The notes beneath the pieces were generated by a model. The model was given only the letters and a program-made list of their open reading frames with translations. It ran no database searches and was not told where the DNA came from. The translations under genes and the position numbers were made by a program. Shown here piece by piece: positions 22,451 through 30,669 of a stretch of 42,152 bases of DNA; positions within the stretch are counted from its first letter, which is position 1; the number at the start of each line of letters is the position of its first letter. Location: positions 1 to 42,152 of the forward strand of contig JAKAMV010000004.1 in assembly GCA_021812735.1 (NCBI GenBank). The letters run 5' to 3'. This stretch comes from Chloroflexota bacterium (GTDB lineage Bacteria; Chloroflexota; Limnocylindria; Limnocylindrales; CSP1-4).

Positions 22451-25400
22451 ATGGCGCTCGTGCTCGACGACACCGCAGAACCGACTCGAGGGAGGCGTTC
22501 GCGCGCCCGAGGACGTCGTGGCGGCCACCCGGCCGACCGTGACCTGGCGCTGCGGCGCATCACCGGCCGCATCCGCGCCGACCAAGACCTCGAGCACGTC
22601 CAGCGCATCGTCGTCGCGGGCGCCCGGACCCTGTTCGGCGCCGACGTCACCGGCCTGTGGCTGCACGAGCAGGGCGCCCGCCCGCTGCGGCTCGCCGCGC
22701 ACGAGGGGCTCAGCGCGGAGTTGATCGAGGCCGTTTCGAAGATCACCCGACGCGACGACTTGACCGGCGTGCGGGCGATCGTGGAGCGCGGCGCGGTCGC
22801 GGTCGAGGAGCCGGAGCACGACCCCCACTTCGGCGACATCTACGGGCGGATGGGCGTCCGCACGGTGATGTACGTGCCGCTCGTGGCCGGCGAGGAGTCG
22901 GTCGGACTCCTGATCCTCGGCCATCTCGCCCCCTTCAGGTGGGACGACACCGGCCTCGACCTGTGCGCCGCGTTCGCCGGCCAGATGGCGGCCGCAGTGT
23001 CGACGGCCCGCCTGTCCAGCTCAGTCCGCACCGGTGCCGAGCGGCTGCGGGCCATCCAGGAGCTGTCGGCCCGCCTCAACCGGATCCAGGATGTCGAGGG
23101 CATCGGCGAGGCGATCGTCGCGGGGATGGACCGCCTCATCCGTCACGACACGATCCGCGTGTACCGCGTGGACGACGCCAGCCAGTCGTGCGAGCCGGTC
23201 GCCTTCCAGGGAGAGTTCATGGGCATCGGCCGACCCACGACGGAGATGCTCCGCCTCCCGGTGGGCTCCGGCCTCACCGGGTGGGTCGCCCGGCACAACG
23301 CCCCCGTCCGGCTGGGCGATGCCGCCTCGGATCCGCGCTCGATCCAGGTCGGCGAGCGCCGCGGCGCCGAATCCATCCTCGTGGTCCCGATGAGCTGGGA
23401 GGACCGGGTGATGGGCGTCATCGTCGTGTCCACCGAGGGCCACGACCAGTACACCGACGACGATGAGCGGATGCTCGAGATCTTCGCGGGCTACGCCGCC
23501 CAGGCGCTGGCCAACGCCGAGGCGTTCGGCGAGATCCGGCGCCAGCGCGCCGAGCTGCAGCATCGGCTCGAGAGCCAACGCCGCCTGCTCGAGGTCAACG
23601 AGCGGCTGCTCTCGACCCTGGACCCCGGCGGCGTGCTGGAGATGATCGCCGACTCGCTCAAGGCGGTTGTGGCCTACGACGCGCTCACGATCTACCGCAT
23701 CGACTGGGCGACCCGCCGGCGCCGGGCCGTGGTGGCCCGAGACCGCTACGCCGAGCTGATCCTGCGGCACGAGAGCGGGGTGGACGACGGGCTCACTGGA
23801 TGGGCGGTCCGCAACGGGGAGGCGGTCCTGGCCAACGACGCCCACCTGGACCCCCGCGTCATGCAGATCCCGGGCACGCCCGAGGATCCCGAGTCGATGA
23901 TCGTGTGCCCTCTGATCGTCGGCAGCGTGACCGTGGGCACCCTCAACGTGTCGCGGACGGGCGGCGAGGAGTCGCACTTCACGCGCGACGAGTTCGAGCA
24001 GGTCCAGCTGTTTGCGGCCCAGGCGTCCATCGCGCTGCGCAACGCCGAGGCCCACGGGGAGGTCGGCGGCGGGCGGGCCATCGTGATCGACGACTACGCC
24101 GAGTACAGCGGTCGCGCCCCTGATCTCGCGGGTGGTGAGTTCGGCGCGGTGTGCGCGGTGCCGCTGACGTCGAGTGACGAGGTGGTGGGGCTGATCGGCC
24201 TCGCGTCGGGCGACACGGGGCGGTCGTTCTCCGAGAGGGAGATGGGGGCGCTCGCTCGGTTCGCGCAGCTGGCGTCGGTGGCGCTCGACAATGGCCGGCT
24301 TTTCGAGCGCACCCAGACCGAGGTCCGCCAACGGACCCACGCGGCGCTCCACGACACGCTCACGGGCCTCCCCAACCGGACCCTGCTGCTCAACCGGCTC
24401 GCGGACCAGCTCCAGCCGGACGGCCGGTTGGGCGCCTCGCGCGAGAGCCGATCGTCGGGCGCCCGGGTGGCGCTCGTCCTCCTGGACCTCGACCGATTCA
24501 CCCTGGTCAACGAGACGCTGGGCCATGCGGTCGGCGACCTGCTGCTCAAGGAGGTGGCCCGCCGCGTGGTGGGGGCAGCCCGGACCACCGACACCGTGGC
24601 GCGGCTGGGCTCCGACGAGTTCGGCGTGCTGCTGGGCACCGTGCGCTCGGTGCGCGAAGCCGAGCGCGTCGCGCTGCGGATCGAGCGCGAGCTCGCGGTG
24701 CCGTTCGACCTCGGCGGCCGGGAGGTGCAGATCACCGCGTCGCTGGGCCTGGCGATCGGGCGGACGTCCACCACCAATCCCAACGATCTGCTCCGGGAGG
24801 CGGAGATCGCCCTCCACCGGTCGAAGGCGGACCTCGTCCTCGGCACCGTGCTGTTCGACCCCGAGATGCGCGCCCAGACCCTCGAGCGGGCCGAGCTGGA
24901 GCACGACCTCCGCCGGGCGATCGAGCGCCGCGAGCTCCGGCTCCACTACCAGCCGCTGGTCAGCCTCGCCTCTGGCACGGTGGTGGGCATGGAGGCGCTG
25001 CTCCGCTGGCAGCACCCGACCCGCGGGCTGATCCCGCCGCTGTCGTTCATCCCGCTGGCGGAGGAGACGGGGCTCATCCTGCCCATCGGGCGCTGGGTGC
25101 TCGAGACCGCCTGCACGCAGTTCCGCGACTGGCAGCGGCGGCTTCCGGCGGCGGAGGGCCTGGCGCTGGCGGTGAACATCTCCGCCCGGCAGTTCGCCCA
25201 GTCGGACCTGGTGGGCACGGTGGCGCAGATCCTGGACCACACCGGGATCGCCCCGGCGCGGCTGGAGCTGGAGATCACCGAAAGCGTCGTGATGGACCAG
25301 AGCGAGGCGTCGGTGGCGCGGTTCCAGGGGCTGCGGGGGCTGGGTGTCCGGCTCGTGCTCGACGACTTCGGCACGGGCTACTCGTCGCTGGCGTACCTGC

Positions 25401-25684
25401 GCCGCCTGCCGCTCGACACGATCAAGATCGACCGCTCGTTCGTGTCAGGGCTCGCCGAGGAGCCGGTCGACCGGCCGATCGTCAAGACGGTCATCGCGCT
25501 GGCGCACGGCCTCGGGGTGGACGTGGTGGCCGAGGGGATCGAGACGCAGACCCAGCTCGAGGAGCTGCGTGCGCTCGGGTGCGGCCGCGGCCAGGGCTAC
25601 TGGTTCGCCCGGCCGCTGCCCGTCGACGAGATGGAGCGCCTCCTGTCGGGGGCGTCGGGACGGGAGGTGGCCCTGCCAGGCTGA
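22451..25684 (+). CDS. Cyclic-di-GMP signalling protein, GAF-GAF-GAF-GGDEF-EAL
   Basis: A 1077-residue cytosolic sensor from ATG 22451. Three GAF domains are arranged in series (about 35-180, 195-365 and 385-580; for example MYVPLVAGEESVGLLILG, SILVVPMSWEDRVMGVIVVS and MIVCPLIVGSVTVGTLNVS). A GGDEF domain follows (DTLTGLPNRTLLLNRL) whose signature is GSDEF at 720-724, and an EAL domain with EALLRW at 848, ISARQFAQSDL, LEITESVVMDQ, DDFGTGYSSLAYL and DRSFVSGL. The EAL catalytic residues look complete, so phosphodiesterase activity is likely; the changed GGDEF may be allosteric or weakly active. No membrane segment is visible. It stands alone between divergent and convergent neighbours. Confidence 0.92.
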   Translation: MALVLDDTAEPTRGRRSRARGRRGGHPADRDLALRRITGRIRADQDLEHVQRIVVAGARTLFGADVTGLWLHEQGARPLRLAAHEGLSAELIEAVSKITRRDDLTGVRAIVERGAVAVEEPEHDPHFGDIYGRMGVRTVMYVPLVAGEESVGLLILGHLAPFRWDDTGLDLCAAFAGQMAAAVSTARLSSSVRTGAERLRAIQELSARLNRIQDVEGIGEAIVAGMDRLIRHDTIRVYRVDDASQSCEPVAFQGEFMGIGRPTTEMLRLPVGSGLTGWVARHNAPVRLGDAASDPRSIQVGERRGAESILVVPMSWEDRVMGVIVVSTEGHDQYTDDDERMLEIFAGYAAQALANAEAFGEIRRQRAELQHRLESQRRLLEVNERLLSTLDPGGVLEMIADSLKAVVAYDALTIYRIDWATRRRRAVVARDRYAELILRHESGVDDGLTGWAVRNGEAVLANDAHLDPRVMQIPGTPEDPESMIVCPLIVGSVTVGTLNVSRTGGEESHFTRDEFEQVQLFAAQASIALRNAEAHGEVGGGRAIVIDDYAEYSGRAPDLAGGEFGAVCAVPLTSSDEVVGLIGLASGDTGRSFSEREMGALARFAQLASVALDNGRLFERTQTEVRQRTHAALHDTLTGLPNRTLLLNRLADQLQPDGRLGASRESRSSGARVALVLLDLDRFTLVNETLGHAVGDLLLKEVARRVVGAARTTDTVARLGSDEFGVLLGTVRSVREAERVALRIERELAVPFDLGGREVQITASLGLAIGRTSTTNPNDLLREAEIALHRSKADLVLGTVLFDPEMRAQTLERAELEHDLRRAIERRELRLHYQPLVSLASGTVVGMEALLRWQHPTRGLIPPLSFIPLAEETGLILPIGRWVLETACTQFRDWQRRLPAAEGLALAVNISARQFAQSDLVGTVAQILDHTGIAPARLELEITESVVMDQSEASVARFQGLRGLGVRLVLDDFGTGYSSLAYLRRLPLDTIKIDRSFVSGLAEEPVDRPIVKTVIALAHGLGVDVVAEGIETQTQLEELRALGCGRGQGYWFARPLPVDEMERLLSGASGREVALPG

Positions 25685-25773
25685 GGGGGGGCGCCTCGAG
25701 GACCGGGAAACGAAGCGGGGCCCGGCCGAACCGCCGAGCCCCGTCGCGCAGCTGCCGTCAGCGGCGGCTCCTG

Positions 25774-26487
25774 TCAGCGGCGGCTGCCGAAGAGCTGGAG
25801 CAGGAACAGGAACAGGTTGACGAAGTCGAGGTAGAGGTGCAGCGCGGCGAGCACCGACGCCCGCTCGGCCGACCTGACCATGGCCGCGTACTGGCCGCTG
25901 GTGATGCGCTGGACGTCCCAAGCGGTCAGCACCACGAACACCAGCACGCCGACGATCGAGATGATCCAGCCCACCTGCGTGGAGTGCAGGAACATGTTGA
26001 CCACGATCGCCACGAGCAGGCCGATCAGCGCCATCGTCATGATGCCGCCGATGCCGGAGATGTCGCGCTTGGTGACCGCGCCGTACGCTGCGGCGGCGCC
26101 GAACATGGCGGAGCTGGACAGGAACGCCACGGCCACCGACTCGGTCGTGTAGAGCTGCACGATCACGCCGATCGTGAGGCCCATCATCGCCGCGTAGGCG
26201 AAGAACAGGAGCAGGCTGACCGTCGGCGAAAGGCGGTTGATCGCGCCCTGGATCACCATCGCCAGCGCGAACAGGCCGATGAGCAGGGGCAGCCACAGCG
26301 ACATCACGCCCTGCGTGATCGCCGTGCTGGTGCTGACCAGGTACGAGACGCCCGCGGTCAGCAGGAGCCCCGCGAACATCCAGCTGAATGCGCCCACGAG
26401 GAGCTGCTGGACGAGCGCGGGCGCCGGGCGGGCGCCGTAGGTTGCGGGGTTGAACGCTCGAGGCGGGGGAGGCGGGTACTGGTTCAT
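25774..26487 (-). CDS. BAX inhibitor-1/YccA family membrane protein
   Basis: A 237-residue integral membrane protein with a Pro-rich N-terminus (NQYPPPPPRAFNPATYGA) and about seven hydrophobic helices, including LLLTAGVSYLVSTST, LLIGLFALAMVIQGA, LLLFFAYAAMMGLTIGVIV, MTMALIGLLVAIVVNMFL and IISIVGVLVFVVLTAWD. The last matches the family signature, with D next to VQRI and the C-terminal LHLYLDFVNLFLFLLQLFG. BI-1 homologues conduct calcium or affect membrane stress, but the bacterial role is unsettled. It follows the signalling gene in the opposite direction and precedes nothing co-directional closely, so it is probably monocistronic. Confidence 0.92.
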   Translation of the reverse strand: MNQYPPPPPRAFNPATYGARPAPALVQQLLVGAFSWMFAGLLLTAGVSYLVSTSTAITQGVMSLWLPLLIGLFALAMVIQGAINRLSPTVSLLLFFAYAAMMGLTIGVIVQLYTTESVAVAFLSSSAMFGAAAAYGAVTKRDISGIGGIMTMALIGLLVAIVVNMFLHSTQVGWIISIVGVLVFVVLTAWDVQRITSGQYAAMVRSAERASVLAALHLYLDFVNLFLFLLQLFGSRR

Positions 26488-26510
26488 GGAAGGCTCCTTC
26501 GAAACGCCGT

Positions 26511-27209
26511 CTACACGGAGTTCGACTGCTTCTCGGGCCGCGGATCTCCGGGGTCAGCGCTGGGGCGCCTAGCGCCCGCCTTGGCCCGGCCGTGGACGCG
26601 GGAGGTGGTGGCCCGGCGCGACTCTGCCTGCTCCGCCACGCGGGCGAGGATCCACAGCAGGTCGGCGAGGCGGTTGAGGTACGGGATCATGACCCCGTCG
26701 CGGATGGCGAAGTCGTGGTAGGCGAGGGTGACGGCCCGGCGCTCGGCCCGACGGACGATGGTCCGGGCGAGCTCCAGCGCGGCCGAGACGCGGGTCTCGC
26801 CGGGGACGACGAACTCGCGGGGCAGCTCGATGGCGGCCTCAGTGTCACGCAGCACCTGCTCGATGCCCTCGAGCATCCCGCGCGAGACGCGCGTCTTCCC
26901 GTCGAGCTGCCTGTGGCGCGACTCGGGCGCGGTGGCGAGCTCGGCGCCGGCGACGAACAGCTCTCGCTGGATGCGCAGGATCAGCTCGCGCAGCTGGCCG
27001 AGGCTGGGGTTCAGGACGCCGTACTGCTCCTTCGACGCCAGTTCCGCGCGTGCCAGGCCGAGCGCCGCGACCGCCTCGTCGACCGTGCCGAACGCCTCGG
27101 TGCGGAGGTCGTCCTTCTGGACGCGGATGTCGTCGAACAGGAGGCCGGTCATGCCGTCGTCGCCGCGGCCGGTCGCCACGGCGCTCACGAAGGGGAGGCG
27201 GCTGCTCAT
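26511..27209 (-). CDS. pduO: Corrinoid adenosyltransferase, PduO type
   Basis: ATP:cob(I)alamin adenosyltransferase, which makes adenosylcobalamin. The 232-residue protein shows the PduO fold: LFDDIRVQKDDLRTEAFGTV, DEAVAALGLARAEL, LILRIQRELFVAGAELATAP, and the C-terminal signature helices VVPGETRVSAALELARTIVR, RAERRAV and IPYLNRLADLLWILAR. The TGLLFDD-type N-terminal ATP loop is altered compared with the usual TRTGDxGxT, so nucleotide binding there deserves attention. The tail after about residue 190 is basic and disordered. It is on the same strand as the MIP18-type gene, 31 bases downstream of it, so they may share a transcript. ATG 27209 is the only good start; an internal Met at about residue 20 is possible. 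Confidence 0.85.
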   Translation of the reverse strand: MSSRLPFVSAVATGRGDDGMTGLLFDDIRVQKDDLRTEAFGTVDEAVAALGLARAELASKEQYGVLNPSLGQLRELILRIQRELFVAGAELATAPESRHRQLDGKTRVSRGMLEGIEQVLRDTEAAIELPREFVVPGETRVSAALELARTIVRRAERRAVTLAYHDFAIRDGVMIPYLNRLADLLWILARVAEQAESRRATTSRVHGRAKAGARRPSADPGDPRPEKQSNSV

Positions 27210-27240
27210 CGAGTTCGCTCGCGGGTCGTCAGGCGCCCGC

Positions 27241-27591
27241 TCACCACATCAGGCCCGCATCGCGCGGGTCCCAGCGCTCGGCGAGGAGCGTCACCTTCAC
27301 ATCGTGCTCGACGACGCTCTCCGCCTGCTCCTTCACCTGCTGGATCATCGCACCGGCGTAGGGGCAGAACGGCGTGGTCAGGATCATCTTGACCTCGGTG
27401 GAGTCCGGGCCGAGGACGATCTGCTTGATCAGCGCCAGCTCCACCACGTTCATCCCGATCTCGGGGTCAACCACCGCGCGGAGGGCGTCGAGGATGGCGT
27501 ACTCGGTGGCGCGGCGCTGCGCGTCGAACACCGGGTCCGCGGCGGGCGATACGGGGGCGGCGGCGATGGGTTCGATCTCGGTCATGGCCAC
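27241..27591 (-). CDS. MIP18/SufT-like (DUF59) protein
   Basis: A 116-residue protein with the DUF59 core: AILDALRAVVDPEIGMNVVE, LALIKQIVLGPDSTEVKM, ILTTPFCPYAGAMIQQVKEQ. The DPEIGxNVVELALI and the conserved Cys in TPFCPYA are typical of the family, whose members assist iron-sulfur cluster maturation (SufT, MIP18) or phenylacetate oxidation (PaaD). The N-terminus has an Ala/Pro tail. It lies upstream of pduO on the same strand. It is far from the suf operon at the left of the window, so a link to that system is only by family. Confidence 0.85.
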   Translation of the reverse strand: MAMTEIEPIAAAPVSPAADPVFDAQRRATEYAILDALRAVVDPEIGMNVVELALIKQIVLGPDSTEVKMILTTPFCPYAGAMIQQVKEQAESVVEHDVKVTLLAERWDPRDAGLMW

Positions 27592-27733
27592 GAAATCCTA
27601 GCACCGGGCTGGGAAATGGCCAGCCACCGCCTGCTCGCGGGCGGGGCAGGCGTGGCGAGCGTCGCCCGCTCCAGCGGCGGGCGGGACCCGGCAGGGGGAC
27701 CCTGGCCCCGGCGTCCACCCGCCCGGCGCCCCA

Positions 27734-27797
27734 CTCTCCCGCGTTGGCCCGACCCGTGCTCCCTGCTCTCCCGCGTTGGCCCGACCCGTGCTCCCGC
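27734..27797. repeat. 32-bp tandem duplication
   Basis: Two units starting CTCTCCCGCGTTGGCCCGAC lie 32 bases apart in the gap between the MIP18-like gene and the HTH-nuclease-like gene. Function unknown. Confidence 0.7.
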
Positions 27798-27810
27798 GCG
27801 GACCCGACCC

Positions 27811-27971
27811 GTCACCTATGCGCACCAGGACTCTTCGCCGCCGTCGGATCCGCTGTCCCCGCCAGTGATGCGCCGGATGCATGCCTGGTGGGCGAAGGTT
27901 GCGATCTCGACCGCCTGACCCGTCTCCTGGGCCCGAGCCGTCGGCTACCAGTCCTGTCAGGCATAGGTGAC
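27811..27971. repeat. 161-bp dispersed element, copy A
   Basis: Begins GTCACCTATGC and ends GCATAGGTGAC, i.e. terminal inverted repeats, and equals copy B (34721-34881) in length. Shared internal blocks include CTCTT at 21-25, ATGCCTG near 81, CGAAGGTTGCG near 93 and GGCTACCAGTCCT near 133. On the minus strand it encodes the tail of the HTH-nuclease-like protein, and copy B encodes a similar peptide. Confidence 0.65.
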
Positions 27972-28633
27972 AGGAACGCGAGCAGCCCGGCGCTCCCGGA
28001 AGGGGAGCGGAGCCACTCGCGCGCCGCACGACCGCGCGTCGGATAGGCGCCGACGAGCACGCGCGCGTGGCGGGCCACACGGCGGCGCGCCGTCGACGCG
28101 TCGGGCAGGACCAGCAGGCGTGCCGTCGCACCCGCGTTCCAGCCGAAGCGCTCCCGGGCGACTCCCGGGGCCAGGCGCGCCTTGACGTCGTGCCGTCGGA
28201 GCGTCTCCTCGATCGAGGTCAGCGCGGTCTTCACCTCAACCACCAGCAGGACCCGGGTCGACGGATTCCAGGCAAGCAGGTCGATCGAACCCCGCTCGCC
28301 GTAGACCGAGAACGAGACCTCCGCCCGCGTCTCCCATCCCAGCGCGCCGAGGAGCGTTGCGATCATCCCCACCAGCGCCGCATGGTCTTCGTCGGCCAGC
28401 CGGTCCAGATCCCCGCCGCGCCACCGCGGCACGAGCTCGAGGTCTATCTCGAGGGCGCCGAGGATCCGGCGGATCGACCGCAGGGTCATGTGGTCCAGCT
28501 GCCCGCGCTCGACGCGACACACCGCCGACTGGCTGACACCGCTTCGCTCGGCGACGTCAGCCTGGCGCCAGCCAAGTCGAAGCCGGACCGCGCGGACCTT
28601 CGACCCCACCTGGACATCGTGCATCAGGGGCAT
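27812..28633 (-). CDS. XRE helix-turn-helix protein with nuclease-like C-terminal domain
   Basis: A 273-residue protein. Residues 1-65 form an XRE HTH (VRLRLGWRQADVAERSGVSQ, SAVCRVERGQLDH, LRSIRRILGALEIDL). Residues about 85-200 contain ALGWETRAEVSFSVYGERGS, IDLLAWNPSTRVLLVVEVKT, ERFGWNAGATARLLVLPD, with a D-x(n)-E-x-K arrangement (ID..VEVK) that looks like a PD-(D/E)XK nuclease fold. This HTH plus nuclease-like architecture is common in high-GC bacteria and its role is not known to me; a link to DNA defence or repair is plausible. The last ~52 residues (from SPMPDRTGSRR) are basic and lie wholly in the 161-bp dispersed element. Upstream is a 59-bp tandem duplication. Confidence 0.75.
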   Translation of the reverse strand: MPLMHDVQVGSKVRAVRLRLGWRQADVAERSGVSQSAVCRVERGQLDHMTLRSIRRILGALEIDLELVPRWRGGDLDRLADEDHAALVGMIATLLGALGWETRAEVSFSVYGERGSIDLLAWNPSTRVLLVVEVKTALTSIEETLRRHDVKARLAPGVARERFGWNAGATARLLVLPDASTARRRVARHARVLVGAYPTRGRAAREWLRSPSGSAGLLAFLSPMPDRTGSRRLGPRRRVRRSRSQPSPTRHASGASLAGTADPTAAKSPGAHR

Positions 28634-28640
28634 GGTGTCG

Positions 28641-28758
28641 CCGGCCGCTTGGCGCCGACTTGGCGCTGGCTCATCCCCGACTTACAGGGACACGCGGCCC
28701 CGGCCGCTTGGCGCCGACTCGGCGCTGGCTCATCCCCGACTTACAGGGACACGCGGCC
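28641..28758. repeat. 59-bp tandem duplication in the HTH-nuclease gene leader
   Basis: Two units of 59 bp (28641-28699 and 28700-28758) differ at one position (ACTTGG versus ACTCGG). They lie just 5' of the HTH-nuclease-like gene (start 28633) on its leader and upstream of the divergent DUF302 gene. Contains GGCGCCGACT and CATCCCCGACTTACAGGG words that may be regulator sites. Confidence 0.85.
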
Positions 28759-28891
28759 GCGCCGTCGCATCCGCCGCTCCAACCATCCCAAGGCGCCGCG
28801 CACGCCTCGCGCCCGAAATCTCATGCTTGCGCAAATACGCAAGCGATGGCACCATTGGCGGCCGCCAGACCAGCCGAGTCAGGAGCGTCCC

Positions 28892-29314
28892 GTGCAGCAG
28901 CGCGCTTTCACGTTTACCACCCGCCTCCCCCACCGGGAGCTCGCCGAGTACCGTCCGGGCGTCGAGGCGGCCATGAAGGCCGAGGGTTTCGGCGTCCCGA
29001 CCGAGATGGACGTCCAGGCGATCGTGCGGGACAAGCTGGGCGTGGACCGCGCGCCGTTCCTGATCCTCGGCGGCTGCAACCCCTCGCTGAGCCACCGGAT
29101 CCTGGAGCTGGCGCCCGAGGTCGGCGCCCTGTTGCCGTGCAACGTGGTGCTGCGCGATGACGGCGATGCGGTGATCGTGGAGATCGTGGACCCGCGCGCG
29201 ATGCTGGGGCTCGTGCGCGAGAACGCCGCGGTGGCCGAGCTGGCGGAGGACGCGCGCGCCAAGCTGCTCCGCGCGATGGCGGCGATCGAGGCGGAGTTCG
29301 GGGCCGCCGACTGA
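28892..29314 (+). CDS. DUF302 domain protein
   Basis: A 140-residue cytosolic protein from GTG 28892, preceded by AGGAGCG at 28881. It matches DUF302 over its whole length: FTFTTRLPHRELAEYRPGVE, AAMKAEGFGVPTEMDVQAIV, LILGGCNPSLSHRILE, GALLPCNVVLRD and VEIVDPRAMLGLV. The conserved Cys residues at GGCNP and LPCNV are the family's hallmark. DUF302 proteins are found in many aerobes; some occur with sulfur or metal genes but the activity is not established. An upstream ATG at 28823 in frame would add 23 residues that are rich in Trp and Arg and are less likely to be translated. Confidence 0.88.
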   Translation: MQQRAFTFTTRLPHRELAEYRPGVEAAMKAEGFGVPTEMDVQAIVRDKLGVDRAPFLILGGCNPSLSHRILELAPEVGALLPCNVVLRDDGDAVIVEIVDPRAMLGLVRENAAVAELAEDARAKLLRAMAAIEAEFGAAD

Positions 29315-29341
29315 GTCGGCCGACCGCGAAGGCGCCGAAGC

Positions 29342-29650
29342 CTAGACCACGACCCCCTCGACCCGGAGGCTCGGCGGCAGGCGATCGGCCTCGTCGGCCG
29401 AGAGGCCCGGGCCGACCAGCGTCCCGTCGGCGGCGAAGAACTCGGCGTACTGCTCGCGGTGGGAGCCGGCGTACGCGTACACGTGCGCGACACCCAGCAG
29501 CCTGAGCTCGGGGTTGTCCTTGAGCAGGTCCGTCAGCGTGGCGCCCGCGGCGCGCATCTGGAGCACTTGGCGCACCGTCAGCCGGGAGCCGTAGCAGAAC
29601 GGCTCGCCGTTCATCACGAGCGGGTCGGTCTTGACCCACTTGATCGTCAT
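29342..29650 (-). CDS. DUF433-like protein
   Basis: A 102-residue protein from ATG 29650. The N-terminal half is IKWVKTDPLVMNGEPFCYGS, RLTVRQVLQMRAAGATLTDLL, which fits the DUF433 pattern (Asp-Pro, then GxP.xxGTRlxV, a short HTH). Many DUF433 proteins act as antitoxins or DNA-binding partners. The second half (LRLLGVAHVYAYAGSHREQY) is conserved in appearance. No toxin gene is next to it; it is followed 12 bases later by the helical protein at 29663, on the same strand, so the pair may be an operon. The antitoxin role is only family-based. Confidence 0.72.
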   Translation of the reverse strand: MTIKWVKTDPLVMNGEPFCYGSRLTVRQVLQMRAAGATLTDLLKDNPELRLLGVAHVYAYAGSHREQYAEFFAADGTLVGPGLSADEADRLPPSLRVEGVVV

Positions 29651-29662
29651 CGCGGCTCGCTC

Positions 29663-30145
29663 CTAGATGCCCCTGTAGAGCTTCGAGGTGACCGGGTTCC
29701 ACTCGCGGGCGTCGCCGCGGATGTTGTGGAACCGCTTGTAGACGGCCACGGCCGCGTCGATCCCGCGTCCCGCCGACGCCACCTCGTCCCCCGAGAGCAC
29801 CCCGCGGGCGCTGGCGCGGATCCCCTCCAGCAGCCCGATCACGTCCATCACGGCCACCTTCTTGCGGCGGAACACCGTGGCGGACTGGTCCGCGAACTCG
29901 GCGAGGAAGAACGGATCGTCGCTCGCCACGCACAGCGCCAAGCGGTCCACCAGCACCTCGGCGTCGCGCAGCAGGCCGCGCAGGCCGACCTCGCTGTAGC
30001 GGCGACGCATAGTCGGGTCCGCATCGACCGCGATCTCGAGCGCGCGGCCCGCAATGGTGGTGCGCTCGGCGCGAAGGCGGTCGGCGGCGGCCGGGAAGCC
30101 CGTCTCGAGGCTGCGGGGCGGCTGCCCCAGCGTGGGATGGCTCAC
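29663..30145 (-). CDS. Hypothetical helical protein
   Basis: About 160 residues from GTG 30145; ATG 30196 is possible but would overlap the start of the divergent gene at 30195. The sequence is alpha-helical and charged (AADRLRAERTTIAGRALEI, VGLRGLLRDAEVLVDRLAL, FLAEFADQSATVFRRKKV, GIDAAVAVYKRFHNIR). A four-helix-bundle-like pattern is suggested; no motif or family is recognised. It precedes the DUF433-like gene by 12 bases on the same strand and is probably co-transcribed. A function cannot be given. Confidence 0.65.
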   Translation of the reverse strand: MSHPTLGQPPRSLETGFPAAADRLRAERTTIAGRALEIAVDADPTMRRRYSEVGLRGLLRDAEVLVDRLALCVASDDPFFLAEFADQSATVFRRKKVAVMDVIGLLEGIRASARGVLSGDEVASAGRGIDAAVAVYKRFHNIRGDAREWNPVTSKLYRGI

Positions 30146-30194
30146 GAAGCGAGAGGATACCGCCCAGACCGGCCGCCTGCGTACGATTACGGGC

Positions 30195-30650
30195 ATGAGC
30201 GAGCAGGGAGGCGAGGTTCGGAAGCTCGACCGGGCGCTCGGCGAGCGCTATCGACCGTCCGGGCCGCCGACGGCCAGACCCTCGCGCGGGCGCCGCTTCG
30301 GCATCGCCACCGCGGTCGCCCTTGGGACGGCGGCGATCACGTTCGCGCTCAGCACCTTCGACATCGGGCCCGGGCTCCTCGTCATCGGCCTCGCCGGCGG
30401 CTGGCTGACGGGCCTCGCCCTGGCCGGCGCCCCAGCGGGCAACGGTACGGACGCCGGGACCGGGCGCGCGGCCACGGCCGCCGTGCTGGCGGGCGGTGGA
30501 CTGGCCATCGGCCTGCTGCTCGACGCCCTGCGCGCCTACGCCATCGGCGGCGTCCTGCTGCCCTGGGAGTACGCGCTCGCCCGGTTCGGCGCCCTGGCGC
30601 CCCTCGTCATCGTGCTGGCGGCGGCGGCCGGCGCGCTCCGCGGCCGGTAG
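30195..30650 (+). CDS. Small membrane protein
   Basis: A 151-residue protein with a cytosolic basic N-terminus (EVRKLDRALGERYRPSG, ARPSRGRR) and about four hydrophobic helices: GIATAVALGTAAITFALST, GLLVIGLAGGWLTGLALAG, TAAVLAGGGLAIGLLLDAL, and LAPLVIVLAAAAGALRG. No channel, enzyme or transporter signature is seen. It is followed 19 bases later by the septum-formation-like protein on the same strand, and diverges from the helical hypothetical at 29663. The two plus-strand genes are likely one transcription unit, which hints at a cell-envelope function but does not prove it. Confidence 0.72.
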   Translation: MSEQGGEVRKLDRALGERYRPSGPPTARPSRGRRFGIATAVALGTAAITFALSTFDIGPGLLVIGLAGGWLTGLALAGAPAGNGTDAGTGRAATAAVLAGGGLAIGLLLDALRAYAIGGVLLPWEYALARFGALAPLVIVLAAAAGALRGR

Positions 30651-30669
30651 CGGGGCGGGCCGAACGCGG

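Noticed and set aside
23021..25240. Long minus-strand frame opposite the GAF-GGDEF-EAL gene
   Set aside because: No recognisable domain and mirror composition of the plus-strand gene.
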